From Cryptomeria japonica (Eukaryota > Streptophyta > Pinopsida > Cupressales > Cupressaceae): a stretch of DNA of 64,000 bases. The translations under genes were made by a program, and so were the position numbers. Below, one piece after another: positions 11,569 to 22,507 of the stretch. The first letter of the stretch is position 1. Each line of letters starts with the position of its first letter. Location: NCBI RefSeq assembly GCF_030272615.1, contig NC_081415.1:102158796-102222795 (forward strand). The letters are read 5' to 3'. The notes beneath the pieces are model-generated. The model worked only from the letters and a program-made list of their open reading frames with translations, did not search any database and was not told the origin of the DNA.

Positions 11569-11799
11569 GAGACAATGCGGCTTGTCGCGTTGTTTCAAAG
11601 AAGATAAGATGAACTGATACAGAGTTGCCCCAGAATGGGAATGATATGCCCCCTTGAGAGATTGGATGAAAATGTCTGAAAAGATTACAGACAATCTCTC
11701 GATAAGAAAGAAAGGCTAGAATGGATTGACCGGATAAAGTGTCAAAGTCACGGGATAAAGAAGACTGACTCGAGAAATGAAGGTGAGGCTAGGGTAGGC

Positions 11800-11808
11800 T
11801 ATAAGATA
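11800..11808 (+). promoter_or_regulatory. candidate TATA box for the antisense PMD gene
   Basis: TATAAGATA lies 98 bp upstream of the exon 1 ATG, in the right orientation. The same motif stands at the same distance in T2 (54274-54282, ATG at 54372). A pyrimidine-rich CATCCTCATTGTCATCTACA follows about 25-30 bp downstream in both, a plausible start region. Inference from position and conservation only. Confidence 0.4.
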
Positions 11809-12077
11809 GACCACGGGCAAAAGACATCCTCATTGTCATCTACACCTTCACGAAATCATAGTGCAGAGCGAGAAAAAAGCAACAGCAGTCAACAGCGATG
11901 GCCTTCGTACACAGATTCGACCGTGTTCGCCGATTTCAGAGACCAGCAGAGGCAGGAGAGCTGGTAAGTACCACCAAACCTCCTCGTACTTTGACGCATT
12001 CAATTTTGTCATTAATGCATGGTAGATAGGGCAATAAATGCGCTTAGTAGTAGGATGCAAAAAAAATGTAAAAACCG

Positions 12078-12345
12078 TTTAGCCGCGTCTGCGTCGGTGC
12101 CAGGCGCGTCTGTGTCCGCCAGGCGCGTCTGTGTCGGTGCCAGGCGCATATGCGTCTGGAACCGCGTTTGTGCCAGATGTGGGCGCGTCTACGTCATGTA
12201 GGGGCATTTGTGTGCCAAAGTCACATTTGTGAATGATTTAGGCACGTTTATGTCAAACAGGTGTGTCTGTGTTGTTTAGGCGTGCTTGTGCAATCTATAG
12301 GCGTGTTTGTGAGTTAAAAGCGCGTTTATGTCTGAAAAATGCAAG
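12078..12345 (+). repeat. degenerate GCGTCTGTGT array in the PMD intron
   Basis: About a dozen copies of a core like GGCGCGTCTGTGTC spaced roughly 20-27 nt apart, decaying towards the right to forms such as GGCACGTTTATGTC. T2 has the same array at about 54555-54835. The same core in the other orientation fills two blocks of the T1 leader (24490-24660 and 25895-26115). Confidence 0.75.
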
Positions 12346-12460
12346 GTTCTGTCTTCTAGGTCAAATCGGCAGTTCTGTGATGAACATACGCTATCGATTG
12401 GATAAGCTACTGAGAGGATACACTCAAGCAGGTCCTCTAGGAAGACTAGGATAGATCAAG

Positions 12461-12736
12461 GCACTTTGTGATAAACAGTGAGTACCAAAATAGAGTACTT
12501 TGTGATGAACAGGGAGTACCCAAAGTATGAGTAGCACTTTGTGATGAACAGGGAGTGCAAAATGTGAGGAACACTTTGTGATGAACAGGGAGTGTCACAC
12601 ACGTAGTACTTTGTGATGAATAGAGAGCACTACTAGGATAAATAGCAACACTTTGTGATGAACAGTGAGTGTCACTGAGATAGATAACCATATGCATTTA
12701 GATAAAAAGTAGCATTTTGTGATGAACAGTGAATGC
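12461..12736 (+). repeat. seven 25-nt hairpins with constant loop and co-varying stems
   Basis: Units lie at 12461, 12495, 12534, 12571, 12606, 12648 and 12712, each exactly 25 nt: a 5-nt arm, the 15-nt loop TTGTGATGAACAGGG (small variants) and a 5-nt arm. Arm pairs are GCACT/AGTAC, GTACT/AGTAC, GCACT/AGTGC, ACACT/AGTGT, GTACT/AGCAC, ACACT/AGTGT and GCATT/AATGC. Pairs 1, 2 and 4 change on both sides together; units 1 and 5 each have one mismatch. T2 keeps all seven, and unit 4 there is GCACT/AGTGC, a double compensating change from T1. Spacing is 34-64 nt. Function unknown. Confidence 0.9.
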
Positions 12737-14090
12737 CACCATGACTGACATGATTGATTTGTTTGACTGCAGGAGTATTTGCCTATGCTAGAGTCACGGG
12801 AGAGATTCCCGTCCACACAGAGATTGCGACCGGAGTTGTCGTTTCAGGATAGAGCTACTATCGAGGAGATGGGCCTTAGACATGTATTATATGTGCCTGA
12901 GTTTCGGGCAAACATGGGTTTGCTGACTGCGCTGGCCGAGAGATGGCATTCAGAGACATGTACATTCCATTTGCCGATGGGGGAGATGGCAGTCACCCTT
13001 GAGGATGTATACAAGATTCTACACATACCGATAGATGGAGATCTGATTCCATATGATCGCGATGGAGACAGAGAGGCTTTGAGACGGGTGTTCCAGGATC
13101 CTGGCCTAGAGATGAGAGCAGGAATGTGGCATGGGATACCATGACCGCGACAGGATTAGCTTTGTTAGTTGTGATTGGAGGAGCTATCAGTGGGTTCCTG
13201 TGTCCGGACAGGGCGACACGGGGGTTAGCAGTGGGTTGGGGAGGAGCGTTGGAGACACTAGTGACACATCACACTAGATATGCATGGGGTCCATGTGTGT
13301 TGGCCCACCTATATTATGAGCTTCAGCAGTTCGTCTACCATGGATCAGTGGGACTGGGTTGTGGAGTGACACTTCTGCAGGTGTGGGCATACGAGCATCT
13401 GCCTATCACACGAGCGATACATTTTAGAGGGAGAGGTCATGGACGGAGTTTTGTGCATCTGTATGACATGATCACTTCGCAGCCTCGGATTGGCAGGTTA
13501 GAGCATTAGAGGCGCATGATAGATGACATTGACGTAGTCATTTGGAGGCCGTATCTGGGGTGTGAGGAGTGGGAGGATGACGCAGTGGAGTTGCCTTATA
13601 CCTTCCGGAGCAGATATTTAATTGGGCGGATACCCTATATACTGGAGAGACAGCTGGTGGACCGAGTATGCAGACAGTATGGCAGGATCCAGAGGATGCC
13701 ACAAGGCTCACGTATGTATGCCCGTACAGTGAGGGATCAGGTGCAGTTCGGGCCTCTATTGTCATATGATCAGGCGCTTACACAGCTAGCGGAGATGGTA
13801 CCCCTACCCTGGGATATGTGGCCAGAGATTGAGGATGTCGGGATGGATGCGGAGTATTCAGCATATTGGGCCGAGCATCCATTCCTGCGATTGACAGATC
13901 CAGGAGAGCTACTGGAGGGAGATGCAGGAGGAGATGATGATGATGATGGTGGGGGTGATGGGGGCTGAGGCCGACGGAGGTGGAGAGGAGTAGTTGGGGA
14001 GAGGAGGGTAGCACCTTGGAGGGAGGGTGGACAGGAGGGACAAGCCCAGGTGGTGAGGGGTCGCGGTGGATTGCCCCTGCAGGTACCGAC

Positions 14091-14262
14091 AGCATAGGGT
14101 CCTAGAGCACAGGGACAGAGGCAGGGACAGGGACAGGTGCCAGTACAGGCATAGGTACAGGGACGAGGACAGGTGCAGGGACCTAGACATGTACCAAGAT
14201 AGGTACCCATACAGGCACAGGTACAGGGGCAGGCATAGATATAGGCACCCGCAGAGAGAGAG
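14091..14262 (+). repeat. GGCACAGGGACAGG-like short repeat in the PMD tail
   Basis: An imperfect 6/12-bp repeat of GGNACAGG words. In the PMD frame it would encode Gln/Gly/Val-rich, disordered sequence. T2 has the equivalent at about 56570-56690. Length and phase differ between the copies, as expected from slippage. Confidence 0.75.
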
Positions 14263-14772
14263 CCACAGGCAGAGGCAGAGGGTGGGGATCCAGAGGAGGA
14301 TGAGCTGATTGAGCTCAGGGAGATCTGCCAGGGCTAGGCAGATGAGATCTAGGATCTGGAGAGGGAGAGAGACTGACTCAGGACCAGGCTCAGGGATACT
14401 GAGCGGGAGAGGGATCAGGCGATTCAGCGCTACACTGAGGCCGAGACAGCGCTGAGGGCAGGGAGGCAGGCGGCGAAGGACACAGGAGCAGGCTACGCAT
14501 ATGTCCTGCGAGCCGGAGAGGAGATTGCCTACTAGAGGGACCTGTATTATGATGCCATGCCAGTAGATCAGCGAGTGAGGAGCTTCCATAGACCATCGCA
14601 GACAGCGACAACTATGGGAGGGAGCTGGAGGAGACAGGCATCGAGTGGTGGGGTCATGGGTCCTCCACCACCACCAGACAGGGGGGACAGACAGGATGAT
14701 CCTGGGGCGGGTCCTTCTAGGGCTCAGATTCCATCGAGGCCAGGCGGCTCCAAGGGAGGGAGTTCATCATAG

Positions 14773-16492
14773 CCATAGAGGGCTCCCTTGTATCAGTATT
14801 TGTACCATTTTTGTATTGTAGACACCTGCAGGTGATTTTGTAGACATATGATTTTTGACATCATTGTATCATGACAATTTATATATATATATGAGATGAT
14901 TCATTTTGCGGCAGCTATATGCATGTGTACCTATGTGATGAGATGTTCTTATAATGTATGTTTTATGTGATGCTTATGATATGGATGCAAATATGTATAA
15001 GATGCAATGCAATATTTTTGTTCTTTTATGTTTTATATGTGTATGCATGATGCAAATGTGAATGTATGTGATGTAGATGAATATGATAATGCAAATGTAA
15101 ATCATGCTAACAAGTATTGTGTGCAGGATGTGATGCAGTTGTGATATCTATATATATGTATGAAATGCTTATATGTGGTAATGCAGGTGTAAACTACATG
15201 AAATGCAAATATTTTTGGGGTATCATTATACTCAGTCATGTGATAGCAGGCTACGTGGACTCAAGAAGGACGATGGAAGTCAATCAAGAAAGGGGGATGA
15301 AAGACAGAAGATATGAACGTGAAAGAGCTTCTTGTGCGTTATCATCATTGATCTTATTATGGCAAAATAGGTTATGACAATCGAGGCATATGTTCAACCC
15401 AGAAAGTCATTGTACCCATTTACATGGAGATAAGATAGTCACAAACAAGGAATGCCCCAGTTCACACTAGACTCACATTGTCCTCATATCCTTGGACAAG
15501 TCATAGCATTACTAAAAGATAATCCACAGACAGCAAACAAAAATAGGTGACGATACCCCATCCTTGCCTTTCTAGTCAAAGACATCCTGGAAAAGCTAAA
15601 AGACATGTCACCAAAAAGATGAAATCAAAAGAAAACCAAGACTCGACACCAACATCCACTGTAGTCCTCAAGTTTAGTGTCTCTTGTCACTTGTATAAGT
15701 CTTATTTGATTGTGGTCACAATGTTCACTTTCACAAAAAGGATAGATAGCACTGAACCATATGTTGTCTGAGTCTGTTGAAAGATTTGATTTTGTTGAAG
15801 CCCATTGTCGCTGCTGTGTCTCATCTGAAACTGACTGAATCCATGAAACTGATACTTTATTGCGGAGAAGACGAAACTTTATTGCGGATCTGTGATGCAA
15901 ATGTTGCTTTATTGCAGAATGTGCGTGAATAGACTGAAGGAAGCTAGAAGAAATTGTACTCCTCGAAACATGTGGTGTTCTTAGTTCCACACCCATCACT
16001 AGACGTAGGATTTGCCGTAGTCACAGATAGGATCTGATTTATTATGGATGGAAAGGGGAGGTGAAAAGGGAGGTTTATTATGAATGGCTAACCAATCTTG
16101 GGTAGATCAATAACAAGCCATGATGGTAATGGGTAAGTTTATTACGAGTGAATAGGTCGTGAGTGTGTGCAATGTGAAGTAATGAAAGAGAATCCTGAAG
16201 GAGGGAGGAGCAAAGTCTCTACGCATGGCGCTGGTGACCCAGTTTTTACCATGGTACTTGCCCAGGGCGCCACCGAAGTGGTTTTCACCGTTGGACGAAA
16301 TTATTTCTCTTTACTTTTTTCGATTTTTCAATTTTTTTGTGTCATAAGGCGCCTGTTTGCCAGGTTTTCACCAAGTAACGATTTTTTTTGTTTTTATAAT
16401 TTTTTTGCATTTTTGATTTTTTTGATTTTTTTGTATTTTTTTGAAAAAAAATTTATTTTTTTTGTATTTTTGAATTAGGATATTCCGGAGAA
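14773..16492. other. T1 spacer between the PMD stop and the integrase stop
   Basis: Convergent space between the + strand PMD gene and - strand pol. The first 400 bp are simple ATGATG/ATGCAAATG sequence with a short TA run at 14880-14891. Near 15860-16145 the words TTTATTGCGGA and TTTATTATGGATG recur. 16300-16480 is T-rich. T2 has the same layout at 57184-58917. No gene is supported. Confidence 0.6.
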
Positions 16493-18415
16493 CTATGTGT
16501 AGAACCTGGGAAGATGCATGTTGTTGATAGGATCCTCCAAAGGTTCACCTTCTGTAGTAGAGAGTTGATATGCCCCAGATCCATAGGCTGCTGTAACGAT
16601 GTAAGGACCAAGCCAGTTTGGTTCGAACTTGCCCTTCTTCTCTCTGTCTTGCTGATTCTTGGGGTTTTCTCTGAGAACCAAGTCACCTACCTCAAATGTA
16701 CGAGGCTTCACCTTGTGATTGTAGCTACGACTCATTCGTTGTTGGTAGGCCTTGAGGTCATTAAAAGCAGTTTGTCTCCGTTCATCCAGCAGTTCTAGTT
16801 CTTGTAAGCAAGAGACCCTGTAATCTTCATCATTGATGATGTTTTGCAAAGAGACCCATAAAGAAGGTAACTCGACCTCAATAGGCAAGATGGCTTCAGC
16901 GCCATAGACAAGCGAGTAGGGTGTAGCTCCTGTAGGTGTGCGGACACTTGTACGGTAGGCCCAAAGTGCAGGATTGAGCTGGATATGCCAGTTACGGCCA
17001 ATGTCGTCGACTATCTTTTTAAGGATTTTAAGAATTATTTTATTAGATGCCTCAGCTTGGCCATTACCCTGGGGGTAATATGGTGTGGACAAACGATGGG
17101 AAATATGGAAGCGGTCACAGAGTTCATGAACATCCTGATTTTTGAAGGGACGCTCGTTATCATTAATAATGGAATTAGGAATACCATATCGGCAAATGAT
17201 ATAGTTAAGGATGAATGTAGCAATCTGTTTCCCAGTGACTTGTGTGAGAGGCACGGCTTCAATCCACTTTGTGAAATACTCTGTGGCTGTGATAATGAAT
17301 TTATGACCATTGGAAGAAGGAGGGTGAATCTTGCCTATGAGATCAAGTCCCCACTGACAAAAGGGCCAAGGAGATGCAAGTGGTTGTAGTTCTTGTGTTG
17401 GTGCGTGTATGAGGTCTCCATGAATTTGACATTGCTTACATTTCTTGACAAACTGATATGAGTCTTTTTCCATATGGGGCCAGTAATATCCAGTCCTGAT
17501 GAGTTTCTTGGCCAAGGTAGGACCACTAGTATGCGGACCACATATCCCTTCATGCACTTCACGTAACGCAATCTGATCTTCATCGCTTTCTAAACATCTA
17601 AGAAGAGTTCCATCTAGACCTCGTTGGTATAGGATATCAGCTAGAATGACATATCGAGAGGATTGGCGAATGAAAGTGCGGCGTTGGTTATTCGATAAAT
17701 CAGGAGGTAGGGTATTGTCGTGAAGATATGTAAATATGGAACCATATAACTGGGATTCGGGACCAACAACGCATATCATTTCAGTAGGAGTGATCTCATA
17801 TGAAGGAACCAACAGGTTGTCTACCAGGAACTCATAGCAGGTTTCATTTTGAGGTAGATCAATCAGTGAAGCAATTGTAGCCATGGCATCTGCAGCACGA
17901 TTCTGCTCTCTTGGTATCTGCTCAAAATCTATCTTTGTGAAGTGTTGTTTCAAATCATCCACCATTTGCTTGTAAGGCAGTAATTTTTCATCTTTTATTT
18001 GGTAATCATCAGTTGCTTGACGGATGACAAGTTGAGAATCCCCAAAAACACGAAGTTCCTGGATCTTCCACTGAACTGCAATTTGTAATCCAGTTGTTAA
18101 TGCCTCATATTCTGCTATATTGTTGGTGCAAGGAAATGATAAGCGGTATGATTTTGGTATAGAATCGCCTTGAGGAGTTATAAAGAGAATACCAGCTCCT
18201 GCCCCATGCTGTGTGTATGAGCCATCAAAGTACAGTTGCCATGGCTTTGCATGTGATATTGTTAAAATGGATTCATCTGGAAATTTTGAATTTAGAGGAA
18301 CATCATCTATCATGGGGGCATCTACTAATGGATCCACGATTGCTTGTCCTTTTATCGCTTTTCTGTCCACATACTCGATGTCGAATTCACTAAGGATCAT
18401 TACCCACTTGGCTAG
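16493..18415 (-). pseudogene. T1 Pol: second RNase H and integrase
   Basis: Open for 635 codons from 18400 to a stop at 16493, in frame with RT upstream across a TGA at 18416. First comes a complete RNase H of the kind Tat elements gained in addition to the gypsy one: YFDGS (18218-18229), EYEALTTGL, FGDSQLV and a late Asp in RAADAMA. Then integrase: HHCC finger (EVHEG...H..., CKQCQIHGD), core with GLDLIG, INDNERPF and GQAEASN, and a C-terminal KFEPNWLGPY region ending FYT. The second core motif reads DNE where T2 has the usual DNG. T2 has no net length change over this segment. The stop at 18416 is CGA in T2. Confidence 0.92.
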
Positions 18416-20977
18416 TCACCCAGTAAGTGTTGCTTTATTGAGAAGATATTTTAATGGATCAATTCTTGCAATCAACTTAGTCTTATGAGTAAGCATATAA
18501 TGGCGTAATTTTTGTGAAGCAAAGACCACAACGAGACATGCGCGCTCGATTGGTGTGTAGTTTAGCTCATATCCCACCAATGTGCGACTGATATAGTATA
18601 CTGCTTTTTCCTTGCCGTTAGCAATTTGTTGTGCTAGGAGTGCCCCCAGTGCTGTTGGAGTAGCTGATATGTATAGTAGCAAAGGCTGATCTGGAATTGG
18701 TGGCATCAGAACTAGCGGATTCAAAAGATAATTTTTGAGCGTCTGAAAAGCTTGTTGACAGTTATCATCCCATTTGAACTTGATATTTTTATGTAGCAGG
18801 TGTTGAAAAGGATTACACTTATCTGCAAGTTGTGCTATGAATCTTCGTATAGACTGGAGTCTCCCTTGTAAGGATCGAAGTTGACTGATATTTCTGGGTG
18901 GCGGCATGTCCAAGATAGCCTTGACTTTTGCTGGATCGGCTTCGATTCCTCTTTTAGACACAATGAATCCTAGGAGTTTCCCGGAGGTTACTCCAAAGAC
19001 ACATTTCTTGGGGTTTAATCTTACTTTGTATTTTTTCAACCGATCAAAGACGACTGAAAGTATGTCCAAATGTGTATCTCTGTCTATTGATTTACCCAAA
19101 AGATCATCAACATAATCTTCCACGGTTATGTGCATGAGATCATGAAAGATAGTGGTCATTGCTCTTTGATATGTAGCACCTGCATTTTTCAGCCCAAAGG
19201 GCATGACATTCCAACAGAAAGTTCCCCACGGACAAGTGAATGATGTTTTGTGTTGATCCTCGGGTGCAATCCTGATTTGATTATAACTAGAAAATCCATC
19301 CATTAAAGATAACATTTCGTGACCTGTTGTGAGATCAACGATCAAGTCAATGTTTGGTAATGGGAAGTCATCTTTCGGACAAGCTTTGTTGATGTCTCTG
19401 AAATCTGTACATATTCTGATGCTGCGATCTGGTTTACTGACAGGTACTAAATTGGAGATCCATTCGGGATAATCAATTGGGCGTATGAATCCGACATCCA
19501 ATAACTTCTCTAGCTCTGCTTTGACTAGTAATGCCACTTGTGGATGCATTTTCCTTAATTTATGTTTCACTGGCTTTGCCCCCGGTTTGACTGTCAAATG
19601 ATGCATTACCAAATCCGGATCTAGTCTAGGCATATCAGCGTATGACCATGCAAAGTTGATTTGTCGTTCTTTGAAGAAGCTTATGAATTTTTCCCTTTCG
19701 GACTCTGTCAATGATTGAGCCAGGAATATGTTGTGTGGAACCTCTTCTGTACCAATGTTTGTTTTGATAGTCTCCTCTACCAACATGGATGACTTTTCCT
19801 CATATGATGTTGGGAGAATGTCGAGCCTTCCATCTTCGGGTGCCTCAGAGAGATTTTCGCCCTCAGATATGTCCTTTCTTTTTACTTTTTTGGGGTCAGA
19901 TAGCACCACAGTGTGGTTTTCGCCATAAGACCCTTGATTTGTTCTTATTTTCACATTTTTGCGACTGGAAGGTCCGACACCCTCACCAAAATATGTCATG
20001 TTGTTGAGTTCTATAGTGTATCCTGCTTTATGGTCCCCAAGGGGAAGATCATCTTGTATACCAAGATAGTCAATAACAACTTCGTCATTTTGAAATGTAT
20101 CAAATTGTGTTGGTCCTTCATAATCCCAGTCAATGAGTTGGGGGTGAACAAGGGGAAGGCCTTTAATGTTTTTGGAGTTTGCGGGGCTAAGAGTGAAGAT
20201 GTGGTTATATTCGGATATATCGAGGCAATTGTCGAGGTCATCAATGGCACTCTCCTCATCAGTTTCGATCACAAGCAAATCCAAATTGTCATCACTAGTA
20301 GCACCTTCCGGGATAGGTGTCCTCATCTTATGTGATTTCGACCTAGAACCTTGAAACAAGGACTGTGTGGAATCCTTATGGGTTGTTTCTTGACCAACTC
20401 TGAACTTTTTATAAAATTCCTCTTCTTCTGTGGGTTCATCTGGCTCTCTGAATGTCTCGGTGAGCTCATAGTCACTGGAGGATTTGTCTGAACTCCATTC
20501 CCATTCATTGGAATCTGTGGAATAGTAATCCTCTTGTTGAACTTTGGCAACTTTGATTTGTGATGCCCCTTCTGTCCTTTTAGTGTGGATCTTGGAAGTC
20601 AGAAAACCAAGTCCCTTTGAGCGTTCCCTTTTTACAGTCAATTCAGGTTGTAAGGGCTCCATAACACCTTCCTTGCGTAACCCAAGAGGGCTTTTTCCAT
20701 CATATCCAAATTTTTGTAGAATCTTGAAGCCTTTGCCATATTTCTCACAAGGTATATTGATCTGATCTTGTGTGTCCTCTTCAATGTCTTTGTAAAGCAT
20801 TTTGTATAAATCTTCCTCTTCTAGTTCGCCCCATCTTTGAAAGGTAGTAGGATCCCATTTGAGTATCATGATGGATATTTGCTTGTTAGGATGTGGCCTT
20901 CCATATTCTTTTGGAGAGCTCATGACTTGTCGTAAATACATGGTCTGATTTAAAGTGTATTCTCCCATGCCTTTGTC
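18416..20977 (-). pseudogene. T1 Pol: G-patch, reverse transcriptase and degenerate gypsy RNase H
   Basis: An 850-codon open stretch. A G-patch motif lies at 20603-20734 (GFKILQKFGYDGKS...GLGF). After an acidic linker come the RT fingers and palm: EKLLDVGFIRPIDYPEWISN, ICTDFRDINKACPKDDFPLP and the catalytic YVDD at 19103-19114. The RNase H that follows starts LLLYISATPTALGALLAQ and lacks the expected first catalytic Asp, which fits the known Tat pattern of a decayed gypsy RNase H replaced by a second one. The frame is shared with protease upstream (TAG at 20978, CAG in T2) and RNase H/integrase downstream (TGA at 18416). Confidence 0.92.
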
Positions 20978-21715
20978 CTAAAATTTGCCTTTAAGTTCAC
21001 CTTGTTTTGATGTCGAAGGTTTCAATGACTTAGGGTCAATGTATGCCGAAGGAGCAGCCTCACGATTACTGGGAATGACGGTCTCAGTATGTGATCTCAG
21101 GTTATTGCAATATATGAACGGATTAGGATCACCGTTAACTATTACCTCGACTCCATTATGAGGAAACTTAATGCATTGATGATATGTTGATGGGACTGCC
21201 CTCATTTCATGAATCCACGGACATCCTAGCAATATATTATAAGTGAGATCCAAATCTAGGACCTGACAAATCACATCCTTTGTGACTGGCCCAATTCTTA
21301 GAGGTAAGGTGACTATGTCCTTGGATGAGCGCTCTTCATCATCATATGCCTTGATGGTGATTTGATTTGTTGAATTCACAGCTTTATCATAATATCCCAA
21401 TTGTTTAATGGTGCTCAATGTACAAATGTTTAGACCAGCTCCTCCATCTATCAGGACTCGCTTTATTAGATGTTTATGTATGAAGGCTTCAACATGTAAA
21501 GGTGCATTATGTGGCTGACTTACGGAGGCGTCATCGGCTTCTGTGAATGTAAGGGAATGTGGAATGGAAAGGTATCCCACCATGGCTTGAAACTGGTCCA
21601 CGTTCAGATCAGTAGGAACGGCAGTGTCTCTCAAGATTTTGTCAAGAATAGCTTTATGAGAAAGGGATATGCGTAAGAGCTCAAGGATGGAGATGAGCAC
21701 GGGTGTCTTCCCTAA
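20978..21715 (-). pseudogene. T1 Pol: aspartic protease region
   Basis: Open from 21700. The active-site loop reads LIDGGAG (21430-21450), a form common in plant gypsy elements, where DGG stands for the classical D-S/T-G. The flap and C-terminal half include ITIKAYDDEERSS and YNILLGCPWIHEM, the last being the usual ILLGxPW motif. It would release Gag and Pol products. It is in frame with zinc-finger sequence upstream across a TAG at 21716. T2 carries the same region near the window end (about 63400-63900) with a TGA at 63886 where T1 has CGA. Confidence 0.88.
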
Positions 21716-22507
21716 CTATTCTACAAGGTCATACTCAGGCTTGGTTGATAAAGAAGTGGTATTTTTAGTAGAGGCACCTGGCAATGTAATTTTACCTTGA
21801 TGAGTTGTAACATGACATTCAGAGGTAGGTTCAAAAGAAGATCCAACACCTCTTAGGACAATCTTGGGTCGCTGAGGAGGATTCTCAGGATTTTTGTTCT
21901 TGATGGTAATAGTAGAGATATGATTGTCCATCGAGATGTGATTGATGGTTGAGTCATAGTTGTAAGGTGCTCTAGTATAGTTGGCTTGATCATCTGTGAC
22001 TTTGGCTTTTCCTTTGTCATGCTTTGGGAATGGTTCCTTAAACATCTCATGTTCTTGATTGGATGAGTGTCCCTCAATCTCAATGTCACCTCTATCAATG
22101 AGATCTTGCACAATGTTCTTCAGTCGATGACAATTTCCTGTCTTATGACCCTTGCTCTTATGAAATTCACAATAATCATCATCGTTCCACCAATTTGGTT
22201 TGACCTTTAGCTCATATGGAGGAAAATCTGGAACTGTGATTACCTTGTTTGCCACTAACTTTTTGAAGACTGATTCAAGTGGTGGAGTGTACTTCCTTCG
22301 TGATCTAGAAATTGTTTGAGTATTCACTTGATTGTTTGTAGAACTTGATCCCGAAAAGATGAATTTGGGTCTCACTGTATTGGCATCAACAACACCATCA
22401 TTGATTGTGTTTTTGTTTTTATTCCAAAATCTTGGCTTGTCTTTTCCTTTAAAGTCATCCTTGTTTTCCTTGAATATCTTAATGACTCCTTGTTCAATGA
22501 GAACCTT
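21716..22507 (-). pseudogene. T1 Gag-Pol linker with a zinc-binding motif
   Basis: The - strand frame continues from Gag beyond the TAA at 22508. A zinc-binding pattern CEFHKSKGHKTGNC lies near 22130-22172, the form usual in Tat Gag proteins, followed by LKNIVQDLIDRGDIE. The rest is polar, low in hydrophobic residues and probably disordered. It presumably binds genomic RNA. It ends at TAG 21716-21718, directly followed in frame by the protease region. Confidence 0.8.

Larger units (their letters stand above)
11964..12772 (+). other. intron of the T1 antisense PMD gene
   Basis: 809 nt, GT...AG, with donor GTAAGT and acceptor TTTGACTGCAG. It joins two phase-compatible exons, and the equivalent T2 intron (54438-55262, 825 nt) has the same sites. 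It holds two ordered repeat arrays (12078-12345 and 12461-12736). No transcript evidence is available here. Confidence 0.7.
11898..14772 (+). pseudogene. T1 antisense plant mobile domain (PMD) gene, two exons
   Basis: Exon 1 (11898-11963) is exactly 22 codons, starting MAFVHRFDRVRRF, and ends at a strong donor, CTG|GTAAGT. Exon 2 begins at 12773 after TTTGACTGCAG and keeps phase. It shows the PMD signature: LTALAERWHSETCTFHLP, GEMAVTLEDVYKI, LAHLYYEL and LLQVWAYEHLP. A Gln/Gly/Val-rich repetitive tail (14091-14262) and a Pro/Gly/Ser tail ending GGSSS follow. Damage: a 1-nt loss near 13122, stops at 13507 and 13966, and more frame changes in the tail. PMD proteins of plants are linked to silencing and are known passengers of transposons. 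The intron survives because the element RNA is the opposite strand. T0 and T2 carry the same gene. Confidence 0.8.

Noticed and set aside
12461-12736. CRISPR-like array
   Set aside because: Repeats are regular, but the spacers are short, uneven and not unique-looking, the stem arms vary, and the context is a plant retroelement intron.
12461-12736. Box C/D snoRNA cluster, because the loop contains GTGATGA
   Set aside because: Units are 25 nt, too small, and no CTGA box D follows each unit at a fitting distance; CTGA occurs only by chance near 12675 and 12743.
13770-14589. A 226-codon Cys/Leu/Pro-rich frame on the - strand, with Leu-rich runs like membrane segments
   Set aside because: It is antisense to the repetitive PMD tail; the composition follows from GGNACAGG repeats. 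The equivalent T2 frame (56299-57039) has a different sequence and ends.
16985-17389. A 134-codon frame on + inside pol
   Set aside because: Antisense shadow of integrase; a similar shadow occurs in T2 at 59404-59886 because the coding strand is conserved.
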